NCBI RefSeq assembly: GCF_033283405.1
Contig: NZ_JAWMQR010000002.1
Location: forward strand, 248,001 to 312,000
Reading direction: 5' to 3'
DNA length: 64,000 bases
Source: Halioxenophilus sp033283405
Lineage (GTDB): Bacteria; Pseudomonadota; Gammaproteobacteria; Pseudomonadales; Cellvibrionaceae
Positions within the stretch are counted from its first letter, which is position 1, and every line of letters begins with the position of its first letter. A program made the translations under genes and the position numbers. Under the pieces are notes generated by a model. It was given only the letters and a program-made list of their open reading frames with translations. It did no database searches and was not told the origin of the DNA. Shown one piece after another: positions 9,351-18,187 of this stretch.

Positions 9351-9665
9351 CTATTCCAACACCACCGCGGTGCCGTAGACAAACAATTCGGCGGCGCCAG
9401 CAGAGATGGAGGAGGTGGAGAAGCGGACATTGATCACCGCGTTGGCGCCGATGGCCTTGGCCTGGTCGAGCATGCGTTGGGTGGCCTCTTCACGGGCGTC
9501 GTTGAGCAGCTCGGTGTAGCCCTTCAGCTCGCCACCAAAAACATTTTTCAGGCTGGCCATTAAATCCCGGCCGGCGTGTTTGGCGCGCACGGTATTACCC
9601 TGCACCATGCCCAGATGTTTGGCGATTTTTTTACCGGGAACGATTTCGATATTGCTGATCAGCAT
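9351..9665 (-). CDS. YbjQ family (UPF0145) protein, soluble form
   Basis: A 104-residue protein of the usual YbjQ length, with the conserved parts IEIVPGKKIAKHLGMVQGNTVRA..., GGELKGYTELLNDAREEA, and the terminal ELFVYGTAVVLE strand. No membrane segment. ATG 9665 is chosen because AGGAG lies 7 nt upstream (CAAGGAGTCAGC). It is the first gene of the ybjQ-ybjQ-M48 operon. Function unknown for the family. Confidence 0.85.
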   Translation of the reverse strand: MLISNIEIVPGKKIAKHLGMVQGNTVRAKHAGRDLMASLKNVFGGELKGYTELLNDAREEATQRMLDQAKAIGANAVINVRFSTSSISAGAAELFVYGTAVVLE

Positions 9666-10082
9666 GCTGACTCCTTGTTGGGTGGTAGCGCGCCGCAGGT
9701 GTGGCGCGGTCTGTTCCGCAACCAATAGAGGATCCCGCTTATTGGTTATTGATCAGTTATTAATTAGTTAATTATTGTTAAATTGGCTGGCTAAAGTGTA
9801 GTTCAGGCCAGAGGTTGGCGCCGGCCGATTTTACGCTTCGCCACCTCCGTTTGACCACGGCTATTTTGGCGTCAGCTTTACCACTTGGCACCTGTTACAA
9901 CTGACCATCTATTAGGCCCCCAAAAGGATCTGTTGGCCGGCAAGCGCAATAGCCAAAGAGGTTACACGTGTGACCACTCTGCCGGGGGAATTAAATTCAA
10001 TTAACTTTTTTCTATGCAGAGCTGCGTGGTTGGAACGGCTCGGTGTGAATTTATCAGCGCCACAGCAACCAGGCAGGGATAA
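9666..10082. other. Gene-free stretch
   Basis: No gene seen. It must hold the promoter of the ybjQ operon on the minus strand. A near-perfect palindrome, GGTTACACGTGTGACC, lies at about 9960-9975, with no factor I can assign. Confidence 0.4.
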
Positions 10083-12509
10083 TTACTCACCCTTAACCGC
10101 TGCACTCAACTCACCCTGGCGGCTTAACCAGGCCAGGAAATGCCGGCCGGACATGGGCTCGGCGTAGTGAAACCCCTGGCCAATATCACACCCCAAACCA
10201 CTCACAAAATCAGCGTCGGCCTGGTTTTCGATGCCTTCGGCGATAACGCATTTATTGAGGTCGTGGCTCATATCGATGGTGGCCTTCACTATGGCCTGGT
10301 TTTTACGTTTATTAACAATATTGCCGATAAAACTCTGATCAATTTTTAAAACATCGATGGGAAATTTGGAGAGGTAGGCAAGTGAGGAGTAGCCGGTACC
10401 AAAGTCGTCGAGGGCGATGGTAAAACCCTGCTCCGCCAGGCGCAGCAAATTAGCGCGGCTCATCTCCGGGTCGGTCATCAAGGCGGACTCGGTAATTTCA
10501 AAATGAATTAATTCGGGCGCAATCGCGTAGCTTTGTACCTGCTGGTGAATGTAGTCAGGTAGTTGATGATCGAACAGATTGCGCGCCGACAGGTTAATCG
10601 ACACCGGCAAACGCCAGCCCAGCGCCTGCCATTGGCTTAGCTCTTTTAGGGTGAGGTTCAACACCTCGTAGGTGATGGGCTGTATCTGTTCGGTGGCTTC
10701 GATAAAGGGCATAAAAAGGGCGGCGCCCAACAACCCCTGCTGCGGGTGGCGCCAGCGAATTAACGACTCGGCACCACGGCACAAACCCGTGCGCAGATCA
10801 ATTTGTGGCTGGTAGTACATTTCAAACTGATGCTGCTCCAGGGCCGGCTCCACGGAAGACAACAGCTGCACCCGGGCGCGCACTTCGTTATCGGCATCTT
10901 TGTTATACACGGCAATGAGGCCGTTGGACTTTTTCGCCTGGTACATGGCGACATCGGCACAGCGCAACATTTCATGGCTGTCGAGCTCTTCGGTGGTGGC
11001 TTCGACCACACCAATAGAGGCGGTGACCTTCAGACTCAAGTCCTGAATTTCAAAACGGGCATCAAACACCTTGGCCAGCTGCTGCGGATAGCCAGCCGCC
11101 CCGGGTAGTTTTTCCTGGGCAAGATTGATCACCACCGAAAACTCGTCGCCACTTAGGCGGAAGACTGCGGCCGAGTGCTCGGGCAACACGCGCTGCAGGC
11201 GCTCCGCCATCTGCTTGAGCAGTTGGTCGCCCACCAGGTGGCCAAATGTGTCGTTCACCTCTTTAAACCGGTTCAGGTCGAGCAGCATCACCATTAGCGG
11301 TGCACTCCCCAGACGCGCTACATGCTCGTGATAAGCGGCGCGGTTGCCCAGCCCGGTAAGGGTGTCGTGGGTGGCCTGCTGCGCCAGCTCATCCACATAG
11401 CTGGCATTGGCGATACTTAACCCCACAGCATTGCTGATGGTGGCAAACAGCGATCGCTCCTGGGCATTGACCTGGCGATGCAGCGGTGTGGTGAGCACAA
11501 TCACCCCGTAAATTTTGCCGCTGCTGACCAGTGGAATGGCAGCCACGGTTTTCGGCACGTAACCGTAAAAGCCGGTGGTGCGCGGCAGGTCGATATCTAA
11601 CTTGCTGACGTCGCCACCGATATAGACATCCCGGGCACGCACGGCATAGCCGGAGATACTGCCATTAACCGGAATCACCGGGTCATACTGTTGCCGATTC
11701 TCCGGCAGGTTGTGCCCCCAAGAGGCCACCACACGCAGCGTGTTGTCGCTCTCAACAATGGACATCAGGCCATCCTGCCAACCGTGGTCGGTAATAAAGG
11801 GCGGAATAATGCGATAACCCAGTTCGCGCAGGGAGTCGTTATTTTGCAGTTTGCTGGTCACCTCGTGGGCAATCGAAAGCACCGCCAGGTGTTCATTCAA
11901 CTCCTGCTGGGAGCGGATAAAACAGATAAGCAGTAAAAACAGCACCGACAGCACAATGGTTAAGGAGAGGTAGAGGTTGCCATGTTCCTGTAAAAGCCCG
12001 TGCAGTGACGGCGCCTTAATTAACAGTACCGCCAATAGAGTGGTGGCCACGGCGCGAACAATAAATATCAACGCGGTGATGCGATGCCAAAACCCCTTGG
12101 ACCAGATGGTCACCCCCATGATGACCCAGGCGGCACCAACCGCCACCGTGGTATAGAGGTGGACCATGCTGATGGATCCCAGGGCATAAACCACCAGGAA
12201 GAAGAAAAAAGCGAGCCCGGCAGAGAGGTGGGGTGAAAACGAGTGCTGCTGTTGGGCGTTGAACTCCAAGGAGCCCTTGAGCAGGGTAAATACCAGCGCA
12301 GCGACAGCCGCAGCAAAGCCCCCTATAAAGAACCACGATTTGTCATAAGGGGGTAGATAGGCCAGGCGGCCGAAAACCACGGCACCGGGCACGATCAGGA
12401 AGGCCGCCCCCCACCACATCAGGTAACGGTTTTTGCGATCGGATCGCCACATCACCAACAAAACGATGGCCGAAGCAAAATGGACAAAGGGAATAAAAAC
12501 CGAAAACAT
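10083..12509 (-). CDS. Membrane GAF-GGDEF-EAL cyclic-di-GMP enzyme
   Basis: An 808-residue inner-membrane signalling protein. Residues 1 to about 215 contain seven or so membrane helices; about 225-385 form a GAF-like sensor; about 400-555 a GGDEF domain; about 570-805 an EAL domain. The cyclase signature reads SGDEF (first Gly to Ser), a variant often still active. The EAL motif reads ESL, but the other phosphodiesterase residues are present (NLSARNL, FEITES, ALDDFGTG, LKIDQSF, AEGIE), so c-di-GMP breakdown is likely and synthesis possible. ATG 12509 puts the start just before the first helix; an open frame extends further upstream without a ribosome site. It is a single gene, so its target process is unknown. 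Confidence 0.9.
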   Translation of the reverse strand: MFSVFIPFVHFASAIVLLVMWRSDRKNRYLMWWGAAFLIVPGAVVFGRLAYLPPYDKSWFFIGGFAAAVAALVFTLLKGSLEFNAQQQHSFSPHLSAGLAFFFFLVVYALGSISMVHLYTTVAVGAAWVIMGVTIWSKGFWHRITALIFIVRAVATTLLAVLLIKAPSLHGLLQEHGNLYLSLTIVLSVLFLLLICFIRSQQELNEHLAVLSIAHEVTSKLQNNDSLRELGYRIIPPFITDHGWQDGLMSIVESDNTLRVVASWGHNLPENRQQYDPVIPVNGSISGYAVRARDVYIGGDVSKLDIDLPRTTGFYGYVPKTVAAIPLVSSGKIYGVIVLTTPLHRQVNAQERSLFATISNAVGLSIANASYVDELAQQATHDTLTGLGNRAAYHEHVARLGSAPLMVMLLDLNRFKEVNDTFGHLVGDQLLKQMAERLQRVLPEHSAAVFRLSGDEFSVVINLAQEKLPGAAGYPQQLAKVFDARFEIQDLSLKVTASIGVVEATTEELDSHEMLRCADVAMYQAKKSNGLIAVYNKDADNEVRARVQLLSSVEPALEQHQFEMYYQPQIDLRTGLCRGAESLIRWRHPQQGLLGAALFMPFIEATEQIQPITYEVLNLTLKELSQWQALGWRLPVSINLSARNLFDHQLPDYIHQQVQSYAIAPELIHFEITESALMTDPEMSRANLLRLAEQGFTIALDDFGTGYSSLAYLSKFPIDVLKIDQSFIGNIVNKRKNQAIVKATIDMSHDLNKCVIAEGIENQADADFVSGLGCDIGQGFHYAEPMSGRHFLAWLSRQGELSAAVKGE

Positions 12510-12863
12510 AGGTTTAGCTTGCGCGGTTCTCGCTCGTTTTATTATTTTTTTAACCAATGGCCAACGATCAATACCCCGCCCCACACAAACCTGTGAGAGA
12601 ACAACGCTTACTATCGCTAGCCTGTGATTGCCCACCCACAATCCAGGCGACTCATTGGTATTGCATCCATGGTCAAGGGATAACGGCCCCGACAATCGCT
12701 GGCGCACTGGCGCTTAGGTCAACGACTTTGGCACGAGGCATATCCTGACAAGTATAGTCCGTGAAACCCCGCCTGGCGCGACAAATTATCGCCAGATAAC
12801 AGCAATAGCCGCCACAGACAGCCCGCTAAGGGCACCGGCGTCCTCTTGCTCGCTAAGCGGATT
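12510..12863. other. Gene-free stretch
   Basis: Upstream region of the GGDEF/EAL gene. I see no gene or clear regulatory site; short frames on both strands look like chance. Confidence 0.4.
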
Positions 12864-12893
12864 AATTAAAAAAGCCACCGCAAGCGGTGGCTA
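12864..12893 (-). terminator. Terminator of the ahpCF operon
   Basis: On the minus strand AGCCACCG-CTTG-CGGTGGCT is followed by TTTTTT, about 60 nt after the ahpF stop codon. Confidence 0.9.
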
Positions 12894-12951
12894 TCAAGTT
12901 CAGCCGAGGGGGCTGATTATTGTGGGTTGGGTTGGTCCGTAACGGAATTAA

Positions 12952-14502
12952 TCAGCTGTTGCGGATCAGGTAGTCGAAGGCGCCCAGCGCCGCCGTGGCG
13001 CCACTGCCCATGGAGATGATGATCTGCTTGTAGGGGTTAGTGGTCACATCGCCGGCGGCAAACACCCCGGGCAGCGTGGTTTGGCCATGGCCATCGATCA
13101 CTATCTCGCCGCGGTTGGTCAGCTCCAGAGTCTCTTGCAAAAAATCACTGTTGGGCACCAAGCCTATCTGCACAAAGATCCCCTCCACATCCAGCACGTG
13201 GCTCTGGTCGGTGGTGCGATCTTTGTATTGCAGGCCGATTACCTTGCCGTTAGCACCGAGCACTTCGGTGGTCATGGCCGATTTAATAATGGTGACGTTG
13301 CCTAAGCTGTTGGCCTTTTTCACCAACACTTCGTCGGCGCGCAGGCTGTCGGCAAACTCCAGCACGGTTACCTCTTTAACAATACCGGCCAGGTCGATGG
13401 CCGCTTCGATGCCGGAGTTACCGCCACCAATCACCGCCACCGGCTTGCCTTTAAAGAGCGGACCATCGCAGTGTGGGCAGAAGGCAACACCCTTGGTTTT
13501 GTACTCGGCCTCACCGGGTACATTCATCTCCCGCCAGCGGGCACCGGTGGCAACAATCACCGTTTTCGCCTGCAGCACAGCACCATTGGCAAGCTCCACC
13601 GCTTTGCCATGGGCAGTATCGCGCAGGGCGACCACGCGCTGGTTATTCATAATATCCACGTCGTACTGTTTAACGTGCTCTTCCAGGGCCATGGCCAACT
13701 TTGGCCCTTCGGTCTCTTTGACGGAGATAAAGTTTTCAATGGCTAAGGTATCCATCACCTGGCCGCCAAAACGGTCGGCGACAATGCCGGTGCGAATACC
13801 TTTGCGCGCGGCGTAGATGGCCGCCGAGGCACCAGCCGGGCCACCGCCCACCACCAGTACATCGAATGGGGCTTTGCTATTGATTTCCGCCGCCTTACGG
13901 GCGTCGGCGTCGTCATCAACCTTATTGACAATCTCTGCCAGGGTCATGCGGCCGTTACCAAAGGGCTCACCGTTTAAGTAGAGCGAGGGCACGGCCATAA
14001 TGCCGAGCTCTTCCACCTCTTGCGGGAAGACGCCGCCATCGATCATGGTCGCCTGAATATTCGGATTTAATATCGCCATTAAATTAATGGCCTGCACAAC
14101 ATCCGGACAGTTGTGGCAGGAGAGCGAAATATAGGCCTCAAAATTCAGCGGTTTGTTGATGCCTTTTATCTGTTCAATCATTTCCGGCGCCGCTTTACTG
14201 GGGTGGCCACCGGCTTGTAACAGGGCCAATACCAGCGAGGTAAATTCGTGGCCCATGGCAATGCCGGCAAAGCTGACCCGCGGCGTTTCACCTTCGGGGG
14301 CTATCGCCATGCGTGGCAGGCGACCGCGGTCACCGGTTTTAATGGTCAGAGAAACCTTCTCCGACAACTCGGCAATTTCGCGGCACAGGGCTTCCAGTTC
14401 CTGGGACTTGGCCGAATCATTAATGGACACCGTTAACGCAATCGGATTAACGATATTTTGCAAGTAGGCGCCCAGCTGCTGTTTTAAAGATGCTTCTAAC
14501 AT
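12952..14502 (-). CDS. ahpF: Alkyl hydroperoxide reductase subunit F
   Basis: A 516-residue flavoprotein that passes electrons from NADH to AhpC. The N-terminal 200 residues form the tandem thioredoxin-fold domain with its CHNC redox pair. The thioredoxin-reductase-like part follows with the FAD site (VVGGGPAGASAAIYAARKG), the second redox pair CPHC, the NAD site (VIGGGNSGIEAA) and the C-terminal FAAGDVT FAD motif. Length equals the family norm. Start ATG 14502 (MLEASLKQQL) matches AhpF N-termini; an earlier ATG at 14538 would add 12 unrelated residues. It lies 120 bp after ahpC with a hairpin between, so it is probably expressed at a lower level from the ahpC promoter. Confidence 0.97.
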   Translation of the reverse strand: MLEASLKQQLGAYLQNIVNPIALTVSINDSAKSQELEALCREIAELSEKVSLTIKTGDRGRLPRMAIAPEGETPRVSFAGIAMGHEFTSLVLALLQAGGHPSKAAPEMIEQIKGINKPLNFEAYISLSCHNCPDVVQAINLMAILNPNIQATMIDGGVFPQEVEELGIMAVPSLYLNGEPFGNGRMTLAEIVNKVDDDADARKAAEINSKAPFDVLVVGGGPAGASAAIYAARKGIRTGIVADRFGGQVMDTLAIENFISVKETEGPKLAMALEEHVKQYDVDIMNNQRVVALRDTAHGKAVELANGAVLQAKTVIVATGARWREMNVPGEAEYKTKGVAFCPHCDGPLFKGKPVAVIGGGNSGIEAAIDLAGIVKEVTVLEFADSLRADEVLVKKANSLGNVTIIKSAMTTEVLGANGKVIGLQYKDRTTDQSHVLDVEGIFVQIGLVPNSDFLQETLELTNRGEIVIDGHGQTTLPGVFAAGDVTTNPYKQIIISMGSGATAALGAFDYLIRNS

Positions 14503-14589
14503 TTTGGGTATCCGATAATTTAGAGTAAAAGTTGCCATTCGCCGTCAGTGCGAAGGCGTTAAGGTGTTGGCTTGAATTGAGATTATTAA

Positions 14590-14612
14590 GAGCGGCACCG
14601 GAGGGTGCCGCC
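14590..14612 (-). terminator. Intercistronic hairpin between ahpC and ahpF
   Basis: A perfect 8-bp stem (GCGGCACC / GGTGCCGC, 4-nt loop) lies just after the ahpC stop. On the minus strand it is followed only by TCTTAATAATC, so it is at best a weak terminator. It may stabilise ahpC mRNA or reduce read-through into ahpF. Confidence 0.65.
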
Positions 14613-14622
14613 TTGGGTTTGG

Positions 14623-15180
14623 TTAGATCTTGCCAACCAGGTCAAGAGACGGGGCCAGGGTCGCTTCGCCCTCTTTCCATTTGGCCGGGCAGACTTCACC
14701 GGGGTTGGCCGCCACATATTGCGCGGCTTTTACTTTGCGCATCAGGTCGTCGGCGTCGCGGCCAATGCCTTCAGCGGTAATTTCCACGGCCTGAATAATG
14801 CCCTGTGGGTCGATCAGGAAGGTGGCTCGATCGGCCAGGCCCTGACCTTCGCGCATCACACCAAAGTTATTGGTGATGTTGCCGGCTTGGTCGCCCACCA
14901 TGTAGTAGTTGATCTTGCCGATGGTGTCCGAGGTGTCGTGCCATGCTTTGTGGGTGAAGTGGGTATCGGTAGAGACCGAGAAGACCTCAACGCCCAGCTT
15001 TTGCAGCTCTTCGTACTTGTCGGCAACGTCGCCCAGCTCGGTGGGGCAGACGAAGGTGAAGTCGGCCGGGTAGAAGAAGAAGACCGCCCACTTGCCTTTT
15101 ACATCGGCTTCGGTAATTTCGACGAATTCGCCCTGTTTGTAGGCGGTGGCGTTGAAGGGTTTGATTTCGGTGTTGATCAT
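14623..15180 (-). CDS. ahpC: Alkyl hydroperoxide reductase subunit C (2-Cys peroxiredoxin)
   Basis: A 185-residue peroxiredoxin that reduces H2O2 and organic hydroperoxides in the cytoplasm. The peroxidatic cysteine lies in FTFVCPTELGD (about residue 46) and the resolving cysteine in GEVCPAKW (about 165), the typical 2-Cys AhpC arrangement and length. Start ATG 15180 (MINTEIKPF) is as in AhpC generally, with GGAGC upstream. It is the first gene of ahpC-ahpF. A perfect OxyR half-operator lies 112 bp upstream, so peroxide induction through OxyR is likely. Confidence 0.98.
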   Translation of the reverse strand: MINTEIKPFNATAYKQGEFVEITEADVKGKWAVFFFYPADFTFVCPTELGDVADKYEELQKLGVEVFSVSTDTHFTHKAWHDTSDTIGKINYYMVGDQAGNITNNFGVMREGQGLADRATFLIDPQGIIQAVEITAEGIGRDADDLMRKVKAAQYVAANPGEVCPAKWKEGEATLAPSLDLVGKI

Positions 15181-15291
15181 GTTTAGCTCCAGTCGTGTTG
15201 GGTTGCTGTAAGTAAGTGACAGGAGCCAGTATGTTGATCCTGGCTTGATTGTTGAAATTGATCATAACAAAGCAATCGATAGCCAATATAA

Positions 15292-15306
15292 ATAGTTATG
15301 ATCTAT
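15292..15306 (-). promoter_or_regulatory. OxyR-type operator upstream of ahpC
   Basis: ATAGTTATGATCTAT is an exact match to the OxyR half-site pattern ATAGnTnnnAnCTAT. It is 112 bp upstream of the ahpC start. A possible -10 (TATGAT on the minus strand) lies nearby at about 15261-15266. The second half-site of a full operator is not clear. Confidence 0.7.
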
Positions 15307-15562
15307 TACGATATCTACAGCTAATTGCCATGAGCTATGAGAATTGACAGAGGTGTGTACGCAGAGGAGCCATCCAATGCCGGCCAGCGGTGTTTGCCTT
15401 AGGCAGGCTTCGGGCCTGCCAGCGGGCCATTTCGAAACGGGCCGTGTTACCGGTTCGCCACTGCGAACAGCGCAGCGACCCCATACCGTGCGCACTCTCA
15501 ATCCGTTACACTGCCCAGCCAGCCAATCGTCTTCCCAACAAAAACAAAAAGGTAAACCGGCA

Positions 15563-15853
15563 ATGATCAAGCACGTGGTATTAATCAAATTGAAAGCGGA
15601 CTACGACCCACAACAACTGCAATCTCTGATCGAAAAACTGGACGCGCTAATTGATGAGGTGCCCACCTTGAAACGCTTTGACCACGGCAAAAATGCCGCC
15701 GGTGAAGGCGGTAAATTCGATTATGGCGTAGTGGCCGAATTTGATTCCATGGCCGATTGCCAGGCCTATCTGGTGCACCCGGCCCACCAAGCTGCGGGCG
15801 CGGTGTTGATGCCACTGATTGCTGAAGCGGCCTCCATGCAGTTTGAATATTAA
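15563..15853 (+). CDS. Dabb (stress-responsive alpha/beta barrel) family protein
   Basis: A 96-residue protein with the whole Dabb fold: the opening MIKHVVLIKLK strand, a central DYGVVAEFDSMADCQAYLVHPAH segment and the AEAASMQFEY end. These ferredoxin-like dimers have varied or unknown roles. Start ATG 15563, with AAAGGT 9 nt upstream; the frame is open far upstream but that part is not conserved-looking. Divergent from ahpC and convergent with the LysR gene. The open upstream region overlaps the ahpC promoter area, so the two could share signals. Confidence 0.85.
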   Translation: MIKHVVLIKLKADYDPQQLQSLIEKLDALIDEVPTLKRFDHGKNAAGEGGKFDYGVVAEFDSMADCQAYLVHPAHQAAGAVLMPLIAEAASMQFEY

Positions 15854-15861
15854 CCTCCTCG

Positions 15862-15893
15862 ATGGCCGTACCGTTGACGGCCATTTCTATTTT
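15862..15893 (+). terminator. Terminator after the Dabb gene
   Basis: ATGGCCGT / ACGGCCAT with a 7-nt loop, followed by TTCTATTTT. It lies 9 bp after the stop, between converging genes. Confidence 0.7.
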
Positions 15894-15915
15894 CGGCCAG
15901 TACCAGCTGGCCGCC

Positions 15916-16773
15916 TCAATCCAGAATCAGATTTTCCGCCATAAAGCGCATAAAAGTGCGCACACGCTCGCTGTTGCGTAGATCCCGATGGGTGAGAATC
16001 CAGATGGAGTATTCGGCCAGGGTCTGACCATCAAACAGCGCCACCAGATTTTTGTGCAATTGCGCCTGTTGGGTGGAGAGAAAGCCCGCCCCCATGCCGT
16101 GGTGAATGGCGCTGACCACATCCGGCATGGAGCCGGCGTACATCACCACCTTGGGGTTGGCAATATTCAATGACTGAAGGTACTTCAGGTTGGCGGTGGC
16201 GGTCATCTGCCAGACTATCCAGTCGTAATCGGCGGGGGTGGCATCGGCGGGTAGGGTATCCAGATATTTGCGGTTGGCGTAGGCCTTGCCCTTCACCTTG
16301 CCCAGGCAGCGGCCGGCCAGCAGCTCCGGTGGTGACTCGGAGATCCGTATCACAATATCCACCTCCTGCTGGTTGATATTGTCGGCCTGCATGGTGCTGT
16401 GTACCTCCAGGGTGATCTCCGGGTGCTGGCGCCGAAACTCGGCATAGAGCGGGTAGACATTGATAATACCGATCTCCGGCTGGGAGATACGCAGCTTGCC
16501 CTCGGTAACATCATCGCGCCCCTCCGCCAGGGCCAGCACATGGTCGATATTGCCTTCAATGGCCTGAGCGTTCTGGTAGAGCTCCTCGCCGGCCAGGGTG
16601 AGTTCATAGCCCCGCTGCAGTTTTTTAAAGAGCTTGCTGCCCAGCGCCTTTTCAAATTGCTCGATGCGGCGCAACACCGTCGAGTGGCTCACCCCCAATT
16701 GATTGGCCGCTCCCAGCACAGTGCCCTGGCGAGCCACCGCCAAAAAGTAACGTAAGTTTTCCCAATCGCGCAC
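15916..16773 (-). CDS. LysR family transcriptional regulator
   Basis: A 285-residue regulator. The N-terminal winged helix is clear (LRYFLAVARQGTVLGAANQLGVSHSTVLRRIEQFEKALG), followed by a two-lobed ligand domain from about residue 90. The start is decided by the ribosome site: GTG 16773 has AGGAGG at a 5-nt gap, giving MRDWENLRYF; an ATG at 16845 would add 24 residues with no support. The gene is divergent from the exported-protein gene at 16969. That gene is the most likely target, but LysR proteins often also act elsewhere. Ligand unknown. Confidence 0.9.
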   Translation of the reverse strand: MRDWENLRYFLAVARQGTVLGAANQLGVSHSTVLRRIEQFEKALGSKLFKKLQRGYELTLAGEELYQNAQAIEGNIDHVLALAEGRDDVTEGKLRISQPEIGIINVYPLYAEFRRQHPEITLEVHSTMQADNINQQEVDIVIRISESPPELLAGRCLGKVKGKAYANRKYLDTLPADATPADYDWIVWQMTATANLKYLQSLNIANPKVVMYAGSMPDVVSAIHHGMGAGFLSTQQAQLHKNLVALFDGQTLAEYSIWILTHRDLRNSERVRTFMRFMAENLILD

Positions 16774-16887
16774 CCTGCCCTCCTGCCGCTGCGACCTAAT
16801 GTGCCTGTTGAATGGCTGGAATCGGTCGATTGGACCCGGTTTCAACAGCAGCTTTCAAGCCGCCCCAATGTGCAAATCCAAACAATA

Positions 16888-16900
16888 ATTGTTGAACAAT
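16888..16900. promoter_or_regulatory. Candidate operator in the LysR / exported-protein divergent region
   Basis: A perfect 13-bp dyad, ATTGTT-G-AACAAT, lies midway between the divergent starts, in an otherwise AT-rich patch. It is the kind of site LysR proteins bind, but the spacing is not the classical T-N11-A. Confidence 0.4.
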
Positions 16901-16968
16901 ATGCAATTTACGACAATCGCCACCATTTTTACAATGGCCCCTGTTTTACAACAACCGGGGATTCCGTC

Positions 16969-17367
16969 ATGAAAAATCTGTTACTGAGCAGTGTTATCGT
17001 TGTAACCGGCTTGTTTGCGTCCTACGCCCTGGCCGGCGACGCCACCAATGCCAATTTGGTGATTTTCCGTACCATTGATGTAGCCCAAACCCGCGGTATT
17101 CACTACCGACTGCTGGTGGATGGCGAAGAGATGGGCAAACTCAAGCCCGACACCGTCATCAGTCTGCAGCTCGCACCTGGCGAACATGTGATTACAGCCA
17201 GCGACAAGAAACAGAGCCAGATGGTGGTCACTGTAAGCGCCGGTGAAACCGCCTTCGTCACCGGCTCGGTGGATCGAAAAAGGGTAATGAATTTTAGCGA
17301 AGCCGAACCCACCGAAGCGGTGCTAGCCACCTTGGCCGACCGCGAAGCGGTGGTGATGGCCGAGTAG
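16969..17367 (+). CDS. Exported protein, DUF2846-like, unknown function
   Basis: A 132-residue protein with a signal peptide (MKNLLLSSVIVVTGLFASYA, then LAGD; cleavage after ALA). The mature part of about 110 residues looks all-beta: LVIFRTIDVAQTRGIHYRLLVDGEEMGKLKPDTVISLQLAPGEHVIT, resembling DUF2846-type small periplasmic domains (weak resemblance). Start ATG 16969; the frame extends upstream without a ribosome site. It is divergent from a LysR regulator that probably controls it, and it has its own terminator at 17400. Confidence 0.7.
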   Translation: MKNLLLSSVIVVTGLFASYALAGDATNANLVIFRTIDVAQTRGIHYRLLVDGEEMGKLKPDTVISLQLAPGEHVITASDKKQSQMVVTVSAGETAFVTGSVDRKRVMNFSEAEPTEAVLATLADREAVVMAE

Positions 17368-17399
17368 ACAACCGAACCACATGCCATGCAGCTTAAGCC

Positions 17400-17435
17400 C
17401 GGGGGTCCTACCAAGTGTTAACCCCCGTTTTTTTT
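17400..17435 (+). terminator. Terminator after the DUF2846-like gene
   Basis: CGGGGGT / ACCCCCG with a 14-nt loop, followed by eight T. It overlaps the last codons of the broken DUF962 gene on the other strand. Confidence 0.85.
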
Positions 17436-17998
17436 GCCCGCCAAAATGCGACGCCCGCCACTGGCCAGCCAGCCAAAATAGATCACCCAATCCGAGATAA
17501 ACGAATAGAACGGATAACCAAAGGTGGCCGGTTTGTTCTTTTCAAAAACAAAATGGCCGTACCAGGCACGGCCATAACCGATAACGGGCAGCAACAAAAG
17601 CCCCCAATAGAGTTGCCACAGCAAGCACACTAGGGCCTGTTAACACTAATTTAGCACCACCGCTGGAGGTCAGTTTTTTGTCCAGCTAGGTGCCAGACGT
17701 GCCATGTAGTGGGCCTACCTAAGCGGCTGGCACCTAGCTGGGCAAAAAACTGGCCGCAGCCCGAAGGGTTGAGCCTGAAATGAGCTCGCTCGTTGTTGCT
17801 CACCGCTGATTTGGGCCCACCAAACTACGCGGCTCGCGCCTAGATCGAGCTCATTTCAAGCTCAACAGAGGTGCTAAATTAGTGTTAACAGGCCCTAGCA
17901 ACCAACGTACTGCCCAGGTAGTGACAATAGCGGCAGCGAATATCACTGTGTTGCGTTAAATAGTATTGATAAAACTCAGAATAGTTGGCGAAGGTCAT
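17418..17998 (-). pseudogene. DUF962 (Mpo1-like) gene broken by a 269-bp palindromic element
   Basis: The N-terminal part starts at ATG 17998 and reads MTFANYSEFYQYYLTQHSDI, then RCRYCHYLGSTL, to 17899. The C-terminal part (17418-17629) contains GYGRAWYGHFVFEKNKPATF and ISDWVIYFGWLASG, typical of the end of DUF962 proteins (membrane proteins related to yeast Mpo1). The element at 17630-17898 separates them and adds a stop (GCT AGG GCC TGT TAA). Removing exactly 17630-17898 joins GTTG to TGTGC and restores one continuous frame of about 103 residues, which is the normal family size. The gene is therefore very likely inactive through a recent insertion. Confidence 0.85.
17630..17898. mobile_element. 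269-bp MITE-like element with nested hairpins
   Basis: The two ends are perfect 29-bp inverted repeats (CTAGGGCCTGTTAACACTAA... at 17630-17658 and its inverse at 17870-17898). Inside are two long hairpins: 17671-17752 (CAGTTTTTTG + CCAGCTAGGTGCCAG arms) and 17768-17866 (GTTGAGC + TGAAATGAGCTCG arms), so a single strand could fold as a three-way junction. It has no coding frame, so it would need a transposase supplied elsewhere. It interrupts a DUF962 gene. A 35-bp relic of the same ends lies at 25942-25976. Confidence 0.9.
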
Positions 17999-18187
17999 GG
18001 CTTGGCCCTGGTTATTATTGTTATCACAAAGGGTGTAATGGTTGTTACCCGGAAGTGGCCACAGTCTACTCCTGCCCTCCCCTGCTTGCCCTTCGCCCCA
18101 TGCAGTAATTACTTATGGCAGGTGGGTATCGTTCTTAATTATTGAGGGGTTAATTATCGGAAGAGGTTAATTATGGAGAGCGATTAA

